Shown: piece after piece, positions 1-11,756 of the stretch
How positions within the stretch are numbered: position 1 is the stretch's first letter
Layout: each line of letters starts with the position of its first letter
Program-made: the position numbers and the translations under genes
From: Neocallimastix lanati (nom. inval.)
Taxonomy: Eukaryota; Neocallimastigomycota; Neocallimastigomycetes; Neocallimastigales; Neocallimastigaceae
Assembly (NCBI GenBank): GCA_016946835.1
Contig: JACVTC010000002.1
Location: 2,375,001-2,437,000, forward strand
Reading direction: 5' to 3'
DNA: 62,000 nt
The notes under the pieces: generated by a model
Told to the model about the DNA's origin: nothing
The model's database searches: none
Seen by the model: the letters and a program-made list of their open reading frames with translations, nothing else

Positions 1-263
1 TGAAAATGAAAATGAAAATGAAAATGAAAAATGAAAATGAAAATGAAAATGAAAATGAAAATGAAAATGAAAATGAAAATGAAAATGAAAATGAAAATGA
101 AAATGAAAATGAAAATGAAAATGAAAATGAAAATGAAAATGAAAATGAAAATGAAAATGAAAATGAAAATGAAAATGAAAATGAAAATGAAAATGAAAAT
201 GAAAATGAAAATGAAAATGAAAATGAAAATGAAAATGAAAATGAAAATGAAAATGAAAATGAA
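1..263. repeat. Hexanucleotide satellite (GAAAAT)n
   Basis: About 43 near-perfect copies of a 6-bp unit (GAAAAT on the plus strand), with one extra A near base 30 that shifts the reading phase. In one frame it reads Met-Lys repeats and in another Asn-Glu repeats. It abuts the LIM-domain exon. Because the first Cys-X2-Cys pair of the first LIM domain is missing where the repeat lies, the repeat is more likely intronic, or a replacement of coding sequence, than a true Met-Lys tract. An AG acceptor at about base 302 would fit an intron end. Confidence 0.9.
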
Positions 264-299
264 TAATCATCATATTAATAATATTAAACTATTTATTGA

Positions 300-1275
300 A
301 AAGGAATATATTGTTGCCTTTGGTAAAAAATGGCATATGAATCATGTATTCTGTGCAGTATGTAAGAGAGCCATTGGGGATGAAGGAGCCAACAAATTTC
401 GAGGAAGATTTTATTGTGATCAGGATATTGGAATGATATCGGACACCATCTGTGATAAATGTCTTCAACCTATCAGTTGCATCGAAGAAGAAATACAAGC
501 TTTTGGTCAAACATGGCATTCTAATTGTTTTGTTTGTGATGTATGTTTATTTATATATTTATATATATTTTTTTATATTATTGTTATTTCTCTCTCTCTC
601 TATATATATATATATGTATATATATATATTTTTTTTTTCAATTCAATACTAAATTATTTATTAACTTTATTGCTTTATATATATATATATATATTCTATT
701 TATTAAAACTTTAACCTATTCTTTTAATATATTTAAAATTAAAATTAAATATATTCATTATATATATATATAATGAAAAACAAATCAACAATTAAATACA
801 TTCATTATATATATATATATAAAATGAAAAACAAACCAACAATTAAATATATTTATTATATATGTTTATAAATAAATAATAAAAAACAAACCAACAATTA
901 AATGTATATATATATATATATGTTAAATTTAATACTTTATCTATTAAGATATGTCATAAAAAATTAAATGGTGAAGATTTCCAATCCATTGATAATATAC
1001 CCTATTGTACCGATCATATTAGTGTTGCCTCCCATTGTGATTATTGTAAAAAAAGTTTTATTCAAAAATTTGGACCAAAGTTTACTAGGAGAGTAAGAAT
1101 AGAGGATAAATTTTATCATATTAATCATGTATTTTGTAGTCACTGTAAAAATCCTATATCTAAACTGGTGATCACCGGAGGTAAAGATAAAAATATTAAT
1201 GATTTATATAGGATAACGGAGGACCACCTAGTTCTCTGTAAGAATTGTTTCCCATCATCCACCAATAAAAAGTAG
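300..1275 (+). CDS. LIM-domain protein, 3' part (two exons seen)
   Basis: Exon from about 303 to 540, intron 541-948 (GTATGT...TTAAG), exon 949-1275 ending in TAG; the two exons join in phase. The joined protein shows LIM zinc modules. The first is only a second half (WHMNHVFCAVC ... FYCDQD). The second is complete and crosses the splice site (CDKC ... WHSNCFVCDIC ... YCTDH). The third is more divergent (HCDYC ... HINHVFCSHC ... CKNC). LIM domains are zinc-binding protein-interaction modules found in paxillin-like, Rga/RhoGAP and cytoskeletal proteins; no catalytic domain is visible here, so the partner is unknown. The protein ends in Ser-Thr-Asn-Lys-Lys. The 5' part, including the first Cys-X2-Cys, lies outside the window or is obscured by the adjacent satellite. 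The family call is firm; the exact gene is not. Confidence 0.8.
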
Positions 1276-1459
1276 GTTACAATCAGAAGGAGGAAAGAAA
1301 ATCAAAATAAAACAAAACAAAAACAAAAACAAAAAAAAAAAAAAAAAAAAAAAAAAAGAAATAATAAACATACCAAAAAAATAAAATAAAATAATATATA
1401 TATATAATAGATTATAATAATTATTTAATATTTTATTTTATTTTATTTTATTTTTATTT

Positions 1460-1496
<37 letters not shown>

Positions 1497-2006
1497 AAAA
1501 TATTTATTGTTATTACTATTATATTTTTTAAAAAAAAAAAAAAAAAAAAATTAAAGAAAGAATATCTATTAAAGAAAAAATTAAATAAAATAAAAATAAT
1601 AAAGGCGTTATATATTTATCAATATTTATTATAATAAGAAAAATGATTAACATATAAAAATCGATAATTAAATAAAAATATATATATATATATTCCTTAA
1701 ATGAAAAAAAATTCTTATTTTACATTAAACTTTTTTTTTTCCTTTTTTTTTTTTTCTTCTCTTTTTTTTTAAAAAATATAAAAAATTTTTAAAGTATTAT
1801 TATTAAAGCCATTCAACTTAATTATTTATGCTAATATTGTAGATTATTTAAAATATATAAATTATAAATATATAATAAAATTTACCTTGATGAAATTAAT
1901 GATAGATAAAATTATTCTATCCAATCATATTTATTGTAAAATGACCCATAAAATATTATTATTAAAAAATATAACCTCTTTATAAATAAAATTTTATTCA
2001 TTTTAT
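1276..2006. other. AT-rich intergenic stretch
   Basis: Poly(A), poly(T) and TA dinucleotide runs only. I see no coding or structured RNA signal. The start probably contains the 3' UTR of the LIM gene. Confidence 0.7.
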
Positions 2007-2310
2007 AAGCAGTTGGGTATAGTGGTGTATACCTGTAAGTTAAACTTCTGAACAACTGAATGTGGGATGGTATGAGTTATAAGAATGTGATATAGGACTT
2101 TCTTATGTAGAGAGTCGGTCTTATTCAAGTACCGAGTTAACATTCGTTAAGGGATGTAGGTCCTTTGACAAGGTTATTAACGAAGTGGGCAACGCGTGAG
2201 GCTGGTAACAGAGCAGCGAAAACCACTCGCTTGGTACGGTGATTGAGATAGCTGGCTTGAGTAAGAACCTATATCTGCTTATAATAATAGTTACTAGACG
2301 AAATTCTTTT
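2007..2310 (+). ncRNA. Candidate signal recognition particle RNA (7SL/SRP RNA)
   Basis: A 300-base island of normal GC content in A/T DNA. Its 5' part (about 2014-2038) has the Alu-domain signature GTGGTGTATACCTGTAAG, which corresponds to the conserved GTGG...CCTGTA segment with the UGURR U-turn that binds SRP9/14. Further on (about 2200-2232) CTG-GTAA-CAG forms a GNRA-capped helix followed at once by AGCAG and CGAAAACC, the arrangement of the helix 8 asymmetric loop that binds SRP54. The ends pair (AAGCAG at 2007 with CTGCTT at 2275-2280), as helix 5 would. A TATA-like TTTATAAG lies just upstream, and a run of eight T at 2307-2314 would terminate RNA polymerase III. SRP RNA scaffolds co-translational targeting to the ER. 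The ends are approximate. Confidence 0.78.
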
Positions 2311-2320
2311 TTTTCTTTTT
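2305..2320 (+). terminator. Pol III oligo(T) terminator of the SRP RNA candidate
   Basis: This is the first long T run (T8, then TCTTTTT) after the structured island. RNA polymerase III stops at four or more T. Confidence 0.55.
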
Positions 2321-3504
2321 TAATTTATTACTTTTTTATTTTTTATTTTTTTTTTATTTTATATTTTTTTTTTTATTTTTTTTTTATTTTTTATTTTTTT
2401 TTTATTTTATATTTTTAATTTTTTATATTTTTTTTTTTTTGTTTTGTTTTGTTATTGTTTTATAAATATTATACAAATTCACACATTACACCCTTATAAT
2501 ATTGTTCAATATTTTTTTTTCATTATACTTATATATAATATATATATATATTATATATATAACCTTTTTTTTTTTTTTTATTATTATTATACTTATATAA
2601 TATATATATTATATCATTTTAAGGAATTCTCTATAATAATGAAAAAAAAAAATTAACTGTTAAAAAAAAAAAAAAAAGGTAGAACAATATTAGAAATTGA
2701 AATATCTAAAAAACTAAAATAAAAAATAAAAAATATAAAAAAAATGTATATACACCACCTATTAATAATTTATATATTATATATATATTTTAAAAAAAAA
2801 AAAAAAAAAAAAACAAATAAATAAAAATAAAAAATAAATAAAAATAAAAAATATATATATAAATAAAATATATATATATATAATTTCATAGTAAAAATAA
2901 TATAATTCCATAATTCCATAAAAAGAAAATAATAAAATATATATATTTATATATATAATTCTATAGTAAAAATAAAAAATAATATATATATATTAATTAA
3001 ATTATATTTTAAATAAATTATATATATATATATATTTTACATTATCTATGATCATTGGTAATATCAAATATTATTTTCAATGATAGCGTGGATGAGTTTT
3101 TTTTTTTTTTTGGGGGGGGGGAATCTTCTTTCATGATCTATATTTCTTTAGAAATTGAAATCTATTTTTTAAATTTTTTTTTCTTTTTATTTAACCTTTG
3201 TACTGGTATATATGAATGATGATTTTTTTTTTTTTTTTTAAGATTAGGAAGAGAATACACTTCCATTGCTTTATTAAATAGATAATTTAATTTTTATGTA
3301 TTTCATTATTAAAAAAAAATAATAATTAAAATAAAAAAAAAAAACACTATATAGTTTAAAGATAAAAATAAAAATGTATGTAAAAAAATTTAAGTAAAAC
3401 AAAAAAGAAAACAAAAAACTTTTTAAACATAAACGAATTTTAATTAATCATAGAAAATTTAATGTAATAAAAAAAATAAAAATAAATATAAATAAATTCA
3501 AAAG
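2321..3504. other. AT-rich intergenic stretch with a T15-G10 tract
   Basis: Mostly homopolymers and TA repeats. The one oddity is a run of 15 T followed directly by 10 G at 3097-3121, the only long G run I noticed in the window. No gene is recognised. Confidence 0.6.
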
Positions 3505-4460
3505 TTAAAATAAAAATTTTGGTGTGATTAATGTATACCATACTATGTGTAGTAACATGATTCACCAGTTAAATCTAAAAATAAAAAAAAAAAAAAAAAA
3601 AGTTAACATCTTTAAAATAGATAGTATATGGTATCCATTAAACTTTCCCCCTGAATCACAAGAAAGATCATTAAAAGTTGAATTATTTACTAAGGGTTCT
3701 GTGTTCCGGAACAGTGCTGTTAGTAGATGTATATTGATAAGAATTAACAGGATTACTAACTACACTAATTCCTTTGTCATATCGGTACGATGTCGGGGAA
3801 CTCTTGGTAATGAAAGTGTTTTTTTTTTTTTTTTGCTATACCTCTCAAAAAGTAACTCAAGAGAGCTATTGATGATTGGTATCGTATTAGTAAGATATTT
3901 CGCAAGCCCCACAATATACGAAACAGAAGACCTAGACCCTTGTGAACTTTTTAGGGGTTGTTCACTTAAATGTCCCCGTTCCCCAAGTATCGAATGGTAG
4001 CTCATCTTAAGCTGAAATTCCACCAAGAAGGAATATATAAATATACCTGTTTATAAAATTTTTAATATTCTAAAATATTAGAATAAGAAGGAAGTAAGGA
4101 AAGATTCCCTTACTTTATTGGAAAATAAAAATGAATAAATCATCAATAAAATCTAAAGATTTTACAACGACATAAAAAAAAAAAAAAAAAGGTAGAGTAT
4201 TCAAATATCCAATGGATAAAAGATGGTTCACCATTTTCACAGCAAGGGCAGAATTTAGGACAATCGTCAGAAACTCTACCACTTCTAATCGCAATAATGG
4301 TATTATATCTATCACCAGCTCTTAATCTTAAGATCCAGTTAAAGCCTAAACTTAAGTAAGTATGAGTATTCAAGGTTGAGCTTGAATAAATTTCTAGTAT
4401 TTGTTAAGAATGTTGAAAATGGAAACAGAGTCGTAGGCTTTTTTTTCAAATCAAGAAAAA
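3505..4460 (-). mobile_element. LINE (non-LTR retrotransposon) 3' remnant
   Basis: On the minus strand, 4460-4400 encodes a piece of reverse transcriptase motif A (KAYDSV) that is joined after a deletion to the C-terminal zinc knuckle (CPCC ... FIHWIF) at about 4215-4260. After it, 4110-3510 matches the plus-strand stretch 45600-46190 closely, both in the open frame (ERGHLSEQ.LKSSQG) and down to the same 3' end near ATCATGTTACTA / ATCATGCTATTG. Two homopolymers (A18 near 4175 and T16 near 3825) have been inserted or expanded inside the coding region. It is a dead copy, with no full endonuclease or RT. Confidence 0.85.
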
Positions 4461-4678
4461 CCTCATATGTGAATTGACCTTTAAATTTTAATTATGATTT
4501 ATTATTATTATTATATATATAATAATAATAATAATAAATCATAATTAGATATATAATTATTTTTAATAATTTCTTATTTTGTATTTTCTATGAAATTATT
4601 GAAAAAAAAAATTTTTTTTTTTCAATTATTTTTACAATTATGTTAACAATTAATAAAACATAACAAAACCAAGGAAAA

Positions 4679-4725
<47 letters not shown>

Positions 4726-5212
4726 AAAAAAAAATAAAAAAAAAAAAATAAAAAAATAAAAAAATAAAAAAATAACAAAAAAAAGAGAGATCTTTTAATT
4801 TTTATAATATTTTTTATTATTAGTATTAGTATTAGTATTTTTAGTACTATTAGTACTATTAGTATTATTGTTATTATTATTAATAGTATTAGAATTAGTA
4901 TTATTACTATTATTATAGATTTATTAATTTACTGATTATAAATTAAATATAAAAAAAAAATTTTTTTTTGATATATTAACAGATGATTTTGATAAATTTT
5001 TTTTTTGTTTATTGTTTTTTTTTTTTTTTTTTTTTTTTTGTTTTATTTTTATGTTTTATTTTTTTTACTCACTTATAAATAATTCTATATTTTTATATAC
5101 CCAATTACTTTTAAATTAAAATAAAATAATTTTTTGAACCAAAATAGATAAAAAAAATTTTTTTTTTTTTCTATGATAATCTTTTTTAAAATAAAAAAAA
5201 AAAAATTAAAAA
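4461..5212. other. AT-rich intergenic stretch
   Basis: Long A and T homopolymers and TAG/TTA trinucleotide repeats. It holds the 3' flank of the symporter gene. No gene seen. Confidence 0.65.
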
Positions 5213-6889
5213 TTAATGTATATTAATTTCTACATTAGTATTTGATAAATCTTTCTGTGAAGTAATATCAGCTTCTTCTTCCTTAGATCCACTCTCTATA
5301 TTAATAATATTATCTGAACTATTTTTTTCTTTAATCATATTTTCTTTACTTTCTCCTCCTTTTATATCTTTTGTCGTGGTGCCATTCTCTTTTGGCTTAG
5401 TTGGACCAACAATGAAACCAATGATAAAGATAACAAGACAAATACCAATACCAATGAATAATGGATCAAAGGATAAATCGAAAAAGAATTTACTAATTAA
5501 AACAGCAATGGGACCAACAACAATAGAGAGAAGACAAAGATTTTTATTTACCTTGTTCTTGAAGAAGAGGGAAACTGTTAATGGAAGTAATACTACTGTA
5601 CCACGTAAACCCATAGACAAGAAACCGTAATCATTAATTAAAGTACCTGGCATTAAATCAGCAATGACTGCAGCAGCAACAAGAATAACAAGAATGATGA
5701 TACGAATAATAATTAAAGATTTCTTTTGATCCTTAATCTTGAAAATTTTTGATAAAATATCTCTATGAATAATGGTAGCTACACCGAGGGATAAACCTGC
5801 ACCACCACCAACAACAGTAATTAAAAGAGTACCTAAAGCAATACCACCAAGGAAATCAGGCATTTTATGGTAGACAAACATTGGGAAGGCTTGAGAGGAA
5901 CGATCAATACGTTCAAGATTAGAGGGTACGGTTTGACCCATCTTTTCAATAGCAGTAACTTCATCAGCAGTAATGAAATAAGCACGCATAAAGAAACCAA
6001 TGATAATACAAACAAAACTAATTGGTGGAACTAAAAGTGCTGAAATCAATGTACCACCAACACCAGCACGATGACTCTTTCCAGACCAAACACCTTGAGC
6101 ATAGGTTTGAGTACAAATAATACCTACAGCAACAGAAAGACCATTACCAATATCCTTTAATGGACCTCTAGCAACAACATTTTTGAAATGAAAAGAAGAT
6201 TCATCGTAATTATAAATGTTATTAACAGCACCTAATGGGGTTCCACTCATACCATTAATCATATCATTCATTAAATTGTTGTAGCCATGAGACTTCACTA
6301 AAACAATAATACCACCAATGATACAAGAAATGTATACGAAAATTAATTTGGCAATACCACCAAAACCAGCACCCCAAACACCACCAAAGACAACATAGAC
6401 AGCCATTAAAACAATAGCAATAGCTGATGAGGCAACATTACCAATTGGTAAAATGGTAGTTAATAAAGCAGTAGCTGAAATAATTTGAGCAATTACACTA
6501 ATGAAAATACCAATTGAACATAAAACAGAACATAAGTATTCTGCCTCACGACCGAATTCCTTAGAAATAATTTCCATAACAGTAGTGCACTTACTACGAC
6601 GAATAGGCACAGCATATGGGAAAGCAAGTACTAAACAACCAAGGCAACAACCAACAGCAAACCAAAGAGAACAAATACCATTTGCAAAACTAAGTTGTGC
6701 TGTACCGATTGTAGCTTGACCACTAATTAAAGTACCTAAAATAATACCAGCAACAACGATGGTATTTGCTTTACCACCACCAGTGGCAAAATCTTTAGGA
6801 TTTTTTACTTTTTTTCCTGAAAAGTAACCCACTAAAGCAATAACCAAAATGGTTAATATCATACCTACTACTTGCCAAACTGATAACAT
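5213..6889 (-). CDS. Sodium:solute symporter (SSS family), single exon
   Basis: An uninterrupted 558-residue membrane protein. It starts MLSVWQVVGMILTILVIALV (first transmembrane helix), followed by the GYFSGKKVKNPKDFATGGG loop and the Gly/Ala-rich helix with GTLISGQATIGTAQL that is typical of SSS transporters (LeuT-fold, Na+-coupled uptake of sugars, amino acids, carboxylates and similar). I count about 12-13 hydrophobic segments up to residue 495, then a charged, Lys/Glu/Ser-rich cytosolic tail to 558. SSS members are usually 450-600 residues, so it is full length. The first Met is chosen because it directly precedes the first helix and an A/T-only leader follows upstream. There is no intron, and the sequence looks closest to bacterial SSS proteins, which suggests horizontal transfer from gut bacteria (inference). 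The substrate cannot be told from sequence alone. Confidence 0.88.
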   Translation of the reverse strand: MLSVWQVVGMILTILVIALVGYFSGKKVKNPKDFATGGGKANTIVVAGIILGTLISGQATIGTAQLSFANGICSLWFAVGCCLGCLVLAFPYAVPIRRSKCTTVMEIISKEFGREAEYLCSVLCSIGIFISVIAQIISATALLTTILPIGNVASSAIAIVLMAVYVVFGGVWGAGFGGIAKLIFVYISCIIGGIIVLVKSHGYNNLMNDMINGMSGTPLGAVNNIYNYDESSFHFKNVVARGPLKDIGNGLSVAVGIICTQTYAQGVWSGKSHRAGVGGTLISALLVPPISFVCIIIGFFMRAYFITADEVTAIEKMGQTVPSNLERIDRSSQAFPMFVYHKMPDFLGGIALGTLLITVVGGGAGLSLGVATIIHRDILSKIFKIKDQKKSLIIIRIIILVILVAAAVIADLMPGTLINDYGFLSMGLRGTVVLLPLTVSLFFKNKVNKNLCLLSIVVGPIAVLISKFFFDLSFDPLFIGIGICLVIFIIGFIVGPTKPKENGTTTKDIKGGESKENMIKEKNSSDNIINIESGSKEEEADITSQKDLSNTNVEINIH

Positions 6890-8318
6890 TTTTAATTTAT
6901 TTTATTTTATTGATAATTTTTTCGATTGTTTTAATTTTTGAGGTATATATAAAAAAAATTTATGAATTTTTTCCTTTTATTGTATTTTTTTTTTTTTTTT
7001 TTTTTTTTTACCTTTAAAAAGAATAAAGTATTGTTAATAAATATAAAGTATATATATATATTGATATATTGATAATTTGTATACAAATAAATAATTTATG
7101 GTATATTTTAATAAATAAAACTAAATAATTTATTATTATTATTATTATTATTTATATAAATTTTTTATTTAGGTTCTATATTTTATATATTAAATTTTAA
7201 ATAATTTAATATATATAATAAAATTTTGAAATGTGAAAATTTGGAATTAAAATTTTTATTTTTTTTAATTTTATTTTTTTTTTTTTTAATTTTTTATGTA
7301 TTTATAAAAAATTATATTAATTTTATAATAAAATTATTTTTATTATGTAATATCCTTTTCTTCTTTTCTTTTTTTTTTTTTTTTTTTTTTTTTAACTTGA
7401 GAATTCTTATTATATAAATTTATTATATAACTTTTTTTTTTTTTTATTATTATTATTATTTAATTTAAATATATAATTTATTTTAATTATTATTAAATAA
7501 TTGTATAGACATATATATAAATATTTTATTCACTTTAAAAAAAAAAAAAAAGAATGAAATGTATTTTTTATAAGATTAATAACCAAATTTAATGCTAAAA
7601 TAATATATTAATTACTATATTAATTTATATATTTATTATATTTTAATACATTTATATAATTTTTAATATCTATATATCAAAAAATTAAATTAATTATAGT
7701 TTTTCTTTTATTTAATATTAGTTATTATTATTATTATTATTATTATTATTTTATTTATTTATTTATTTATTTTACAACTTTTATTTTTATTTCATTTACT
7801 CTTTTCTTTTTTTTTTTTTTTTTAAAGTGTAAAATTATTTTAAAAGGATTTTTCTTTTCTTTTATAATATTTCTGACCTTTAAACAGAAAAAAAAAAAAT
7901 TAAAAAAAATATAGAAAAAAACAAATTTACTTTGAACTTTATTAAATATTCAAAAATTATATATGTTAATCATATATAATTTTATAATATTTAATATATT
8001 ATTAATATATATAAATATGAATACATAAAATGTAAAGATAAAAACTATCAACCAATCAATTATAAATTCCATATAGGAAATATATTTTATCAAATATCAA
8101 AAAATAAAAATAATAATAATAATTATAAAAAATAAATGTTAATTGTTAATAATAAATAATAAGTATTAAAAAGTTATATTAAGATTGTATAGAAATAATT
8201 ATACTAATAAAAAAAAATTATAATTTAAAAAAAATTATATTTATTTTTATTTGATGAAAGAAGAAGACTTAAAAAGGGAATGTTTTATAACAGAAAGACA
8301 TTTAATGTTTAAGAAACT

Positions 8319-8349
<31 letters not shown>

Positions 8350-8553
8350 TAAATATATTATGTGAAAATTAAAAATTAATTAATAACAAAAATTAATTGA
8401 TAATTATTTAGATATATATATATATATTTTTTTTCTTTTTCATTTCTATATTTTTTTTTATTTTATGTGATTAAAATGAACAAAGAAAATATACATAATT
8501 TATATGTTTCCATTTTAAATTTATTTTATTAGTTGATCTTCATATTTCTTTGT

Positions 8554-8584
<31 letters not shown>

Positions 8585-11500
8585 TTTCATTAAATTAATA
8601 AAGATAAATTATAACCTATATATTTTTTATTAAGTGTGCCCACTAGATATATAATAAGGAATATATAACCAAAATCTAAAACATATAACCTAAAAATTAG
8701 TATATACTGTTTTCACTCAAATTTTGAATTAAAATATTATATTAATTAAAAAAAAATCCAATAAAATAAAATGAAATAAAATATTAATTATAAAATTTTT
8801 GTTATTAGTTTCATTAATTAAAATATCAATTCAAAAGTTAAATCTAATTAAATATTCTTAGTATTAAAATAAATTCAATAAAAAGTGGGAATATAATTTG
8901 AATAATATAATTAAGAAATTTTATATATATATATATATTACATATATTTTTTACTAAAATTAATAAAAGATTTTATTTAAAATTAAATATTTATATATTA
9001 ATAAGAAAAGTAGTGATAATAATCATTAAAAATAATTTCTTATTGTATGTTTTTTAAATCATAAAATTATTTTATATGTATATATAATTAATTATTCATA
9101 AAAATTATTTTATATGTATATGTATATTTTTAAATAATTATAAGATATTCATTATTAATTCTTTTTCAAAATAAATCATCATTAATAAATACAAAATTAA
9201 TTTATAATTTACAATGTGTTATTAATTATGGATTATAGATGATTAATTATTAAATTATTAAATTATAAAACATTATATAATTATATCTAAAATGTTATTT
9301 TTAACATTATATGACATATCTACTAATAAGTTATATAATTTCATAGATATAATTATTTTGTTATTTATTATGATATTTCTTTTTATATATTATATATGAT
9401 ATATTTTTATTATTATTAATATTATTATTTAAAATTCATTTATTAATAAATAAATGAATAAATAAATAAATAAATAAATAGGATAAATTAACTTTTTATT
9501 ATCTCTTTCAAAATTTTTAATTAATTTTTTTTTCTTTTTTTATTTTCATCTTTAATTTTTTTTGTTGATTTTTTTTAATTCCTTTTTCCTATCTTTTTAA
9601 TTTTAATTTTTTTTTATTAGCTGTTGTTAATCTATTTTTTTATTTTATTTTTTATTATTATTTTAATTATTTTAATTATTAATTAAACATTTTATTTTTT
9701 TTTTTTTTAATTTTTTTTTGCTTAGTTAAAAAAAAAATTTTTTAAAAGGAATGAAATCCATATATTCATATATAATGTAATATATAAATAATTAAAATAA
9801 ATAATAAATGGATTATTTATTTATTATTTTATTTTTTATCTTTTTTTTTTTTTTTGGATTGTTAATAATTTATGCTATCAAAAAACAAAAAAAAAAAAAA
9901 AAGAAAATTTATAAATATATTTAATATAGATATTTAATATATTAAAAGAAAGAAAAGAAAAGAAAAAAAGATAAAAAAGAAAATTTATAGTCAATTTGTT
10001 AATAATATATTATAATACAGTAATAATATATGTGATATGTTTTACACATAATAAATTTTTTTTATCAAATTTTTGATAAGATCTAATCTTAATTAATTTT
10101 ATAAATAATTAATAAATGAATGAAATAATTATTGTTAAATAAATTTTTATCTTATCTAAACTGGAAACATCAAAAGATTAATATTTTCTTTTTTTTTTTA
10201 TTAATAATAATAATAATAGTAATAATAATAATAATAATAATATAAAACTATATATAAGAAACTTATACAACAATTAATTAATTTATTAAAAAATAAAGTA
10301 ATAATATTTTTTTTATTTTTATATTCATTTCATATTCTATTAAATATTTTCAATATTCTTTTATATATATATAGTAATTACGGATTATTATAATTACTGC
10401 TATTGAATAACTTTTTTTTAAAAAAAAAAAAAAAATCCACTTTTTTTTTATAAAAAAAAAATAAAGAATTATCATTATTAAATAAAAATATATATATATT
10501 TATTTATTTATTTATTGGTAAAAATATAATAAAATAAAATAAATACTATTTAATATATATTCATTAATATATTTTAATATATTTTAATATATATCCATTA
10601 ATCTATTTAATAATACAATAAAATAAAAATAAAAAAAATTTTTTTTTTATATTTTTTTTTATTTTATTTGAATTTGTGACAAGAAAAAAAGAGAAAAAAA
10701 AAAAATTTTTTTAAAATATATATAAAATTATAAATTTTATAATAAACAATAATAAACATATAATTTTTCTTTTTTCTTTTGGAGTGAATTTTTTTGAATC
10801 TTTATTGTAAAAAAAATATATATATATATATTAATATTAATATCGGTAATTTTTAAATATTATTACTATATCTAATATTAATTAATAATAGAAATAATTG
10901 CAATACTTTAATTTTTATATAAATATTTAAGTAAAATAAAAATAAAAATAAAATAAAAATTAAAATAAAATAAAATAAAATAAAAAAAAAATAATAGTAA
11001 AATTGTCTCAAATATAATATATTATATGATGAATGAAAAAAGTATCATTATTAAAAACCTTTTTTTTTTTTTATTAATATTAATAATAATAATAATAATG
11101 TAAATATCTTCTACTATATACACACATTACTTTAAATGTATTATATAGATATAATTTTATAAAATTTATTTTATTTATTTATATTATTTATATTATTTAT
11201 ATTATTTATATTAGTTATTTAATTTGTTAATGTGTATGCTTTTATTTTATTTTATTTTATTTTATTTTTTTTTTAATATCATGTTTCTTTAATATATAAT
11301 AATTATATTTATAAAATAATTATTATTTTTATAATGATTACAAATTTATAATTTTTTTTTTTTTATTTTATTTTATTCTAAACATTTTACACTAATTTAA
11401 ATGGAGTTATACTTTTTTTTTTTTTTTTACTTTCATTTTTCTATTATAATTTTTACAATTTAATTAATATTTTATATTTATATTTATATATTTATATATT

Positions 11501-11756
11501 TATATATTTAATAGTTATATATTTTAATAGTTATATATTTATATAGATGTATTATATTATATAATATTATGTATAATGTCAAAAAAGAAATGTAATTCTA
11601 TTTTCTATTAAAATTATCATTTATTATTATCATTATTAGAATATTAATATTATTCACTGTTATTATCATTCACTATTATTATTGACTATTATTTATCATT
11701 CATTATTATTATTGACTATTATTTATTATTGACTATTATTTTTTTTTTTTTTTTTT
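6890..11756. other. 4.9-kb AT desert
   Basis: Almost exclusively A/T with trinucleotide (ATT)n, (TTTA)n and homopolymer tracts. I looked on both strands for splice-bounded exons, tRNA boxes and GC-shifted blocks and found none that I trust. It holds the promoter side of the symporter and the 3' flank of the NEDD1-like gene. Confidence 0.65.

Noticed and set aside
543-773. Small Tyr/Ile-rich frames
   Set aside because: Translations of TA-repeat intron DNA.
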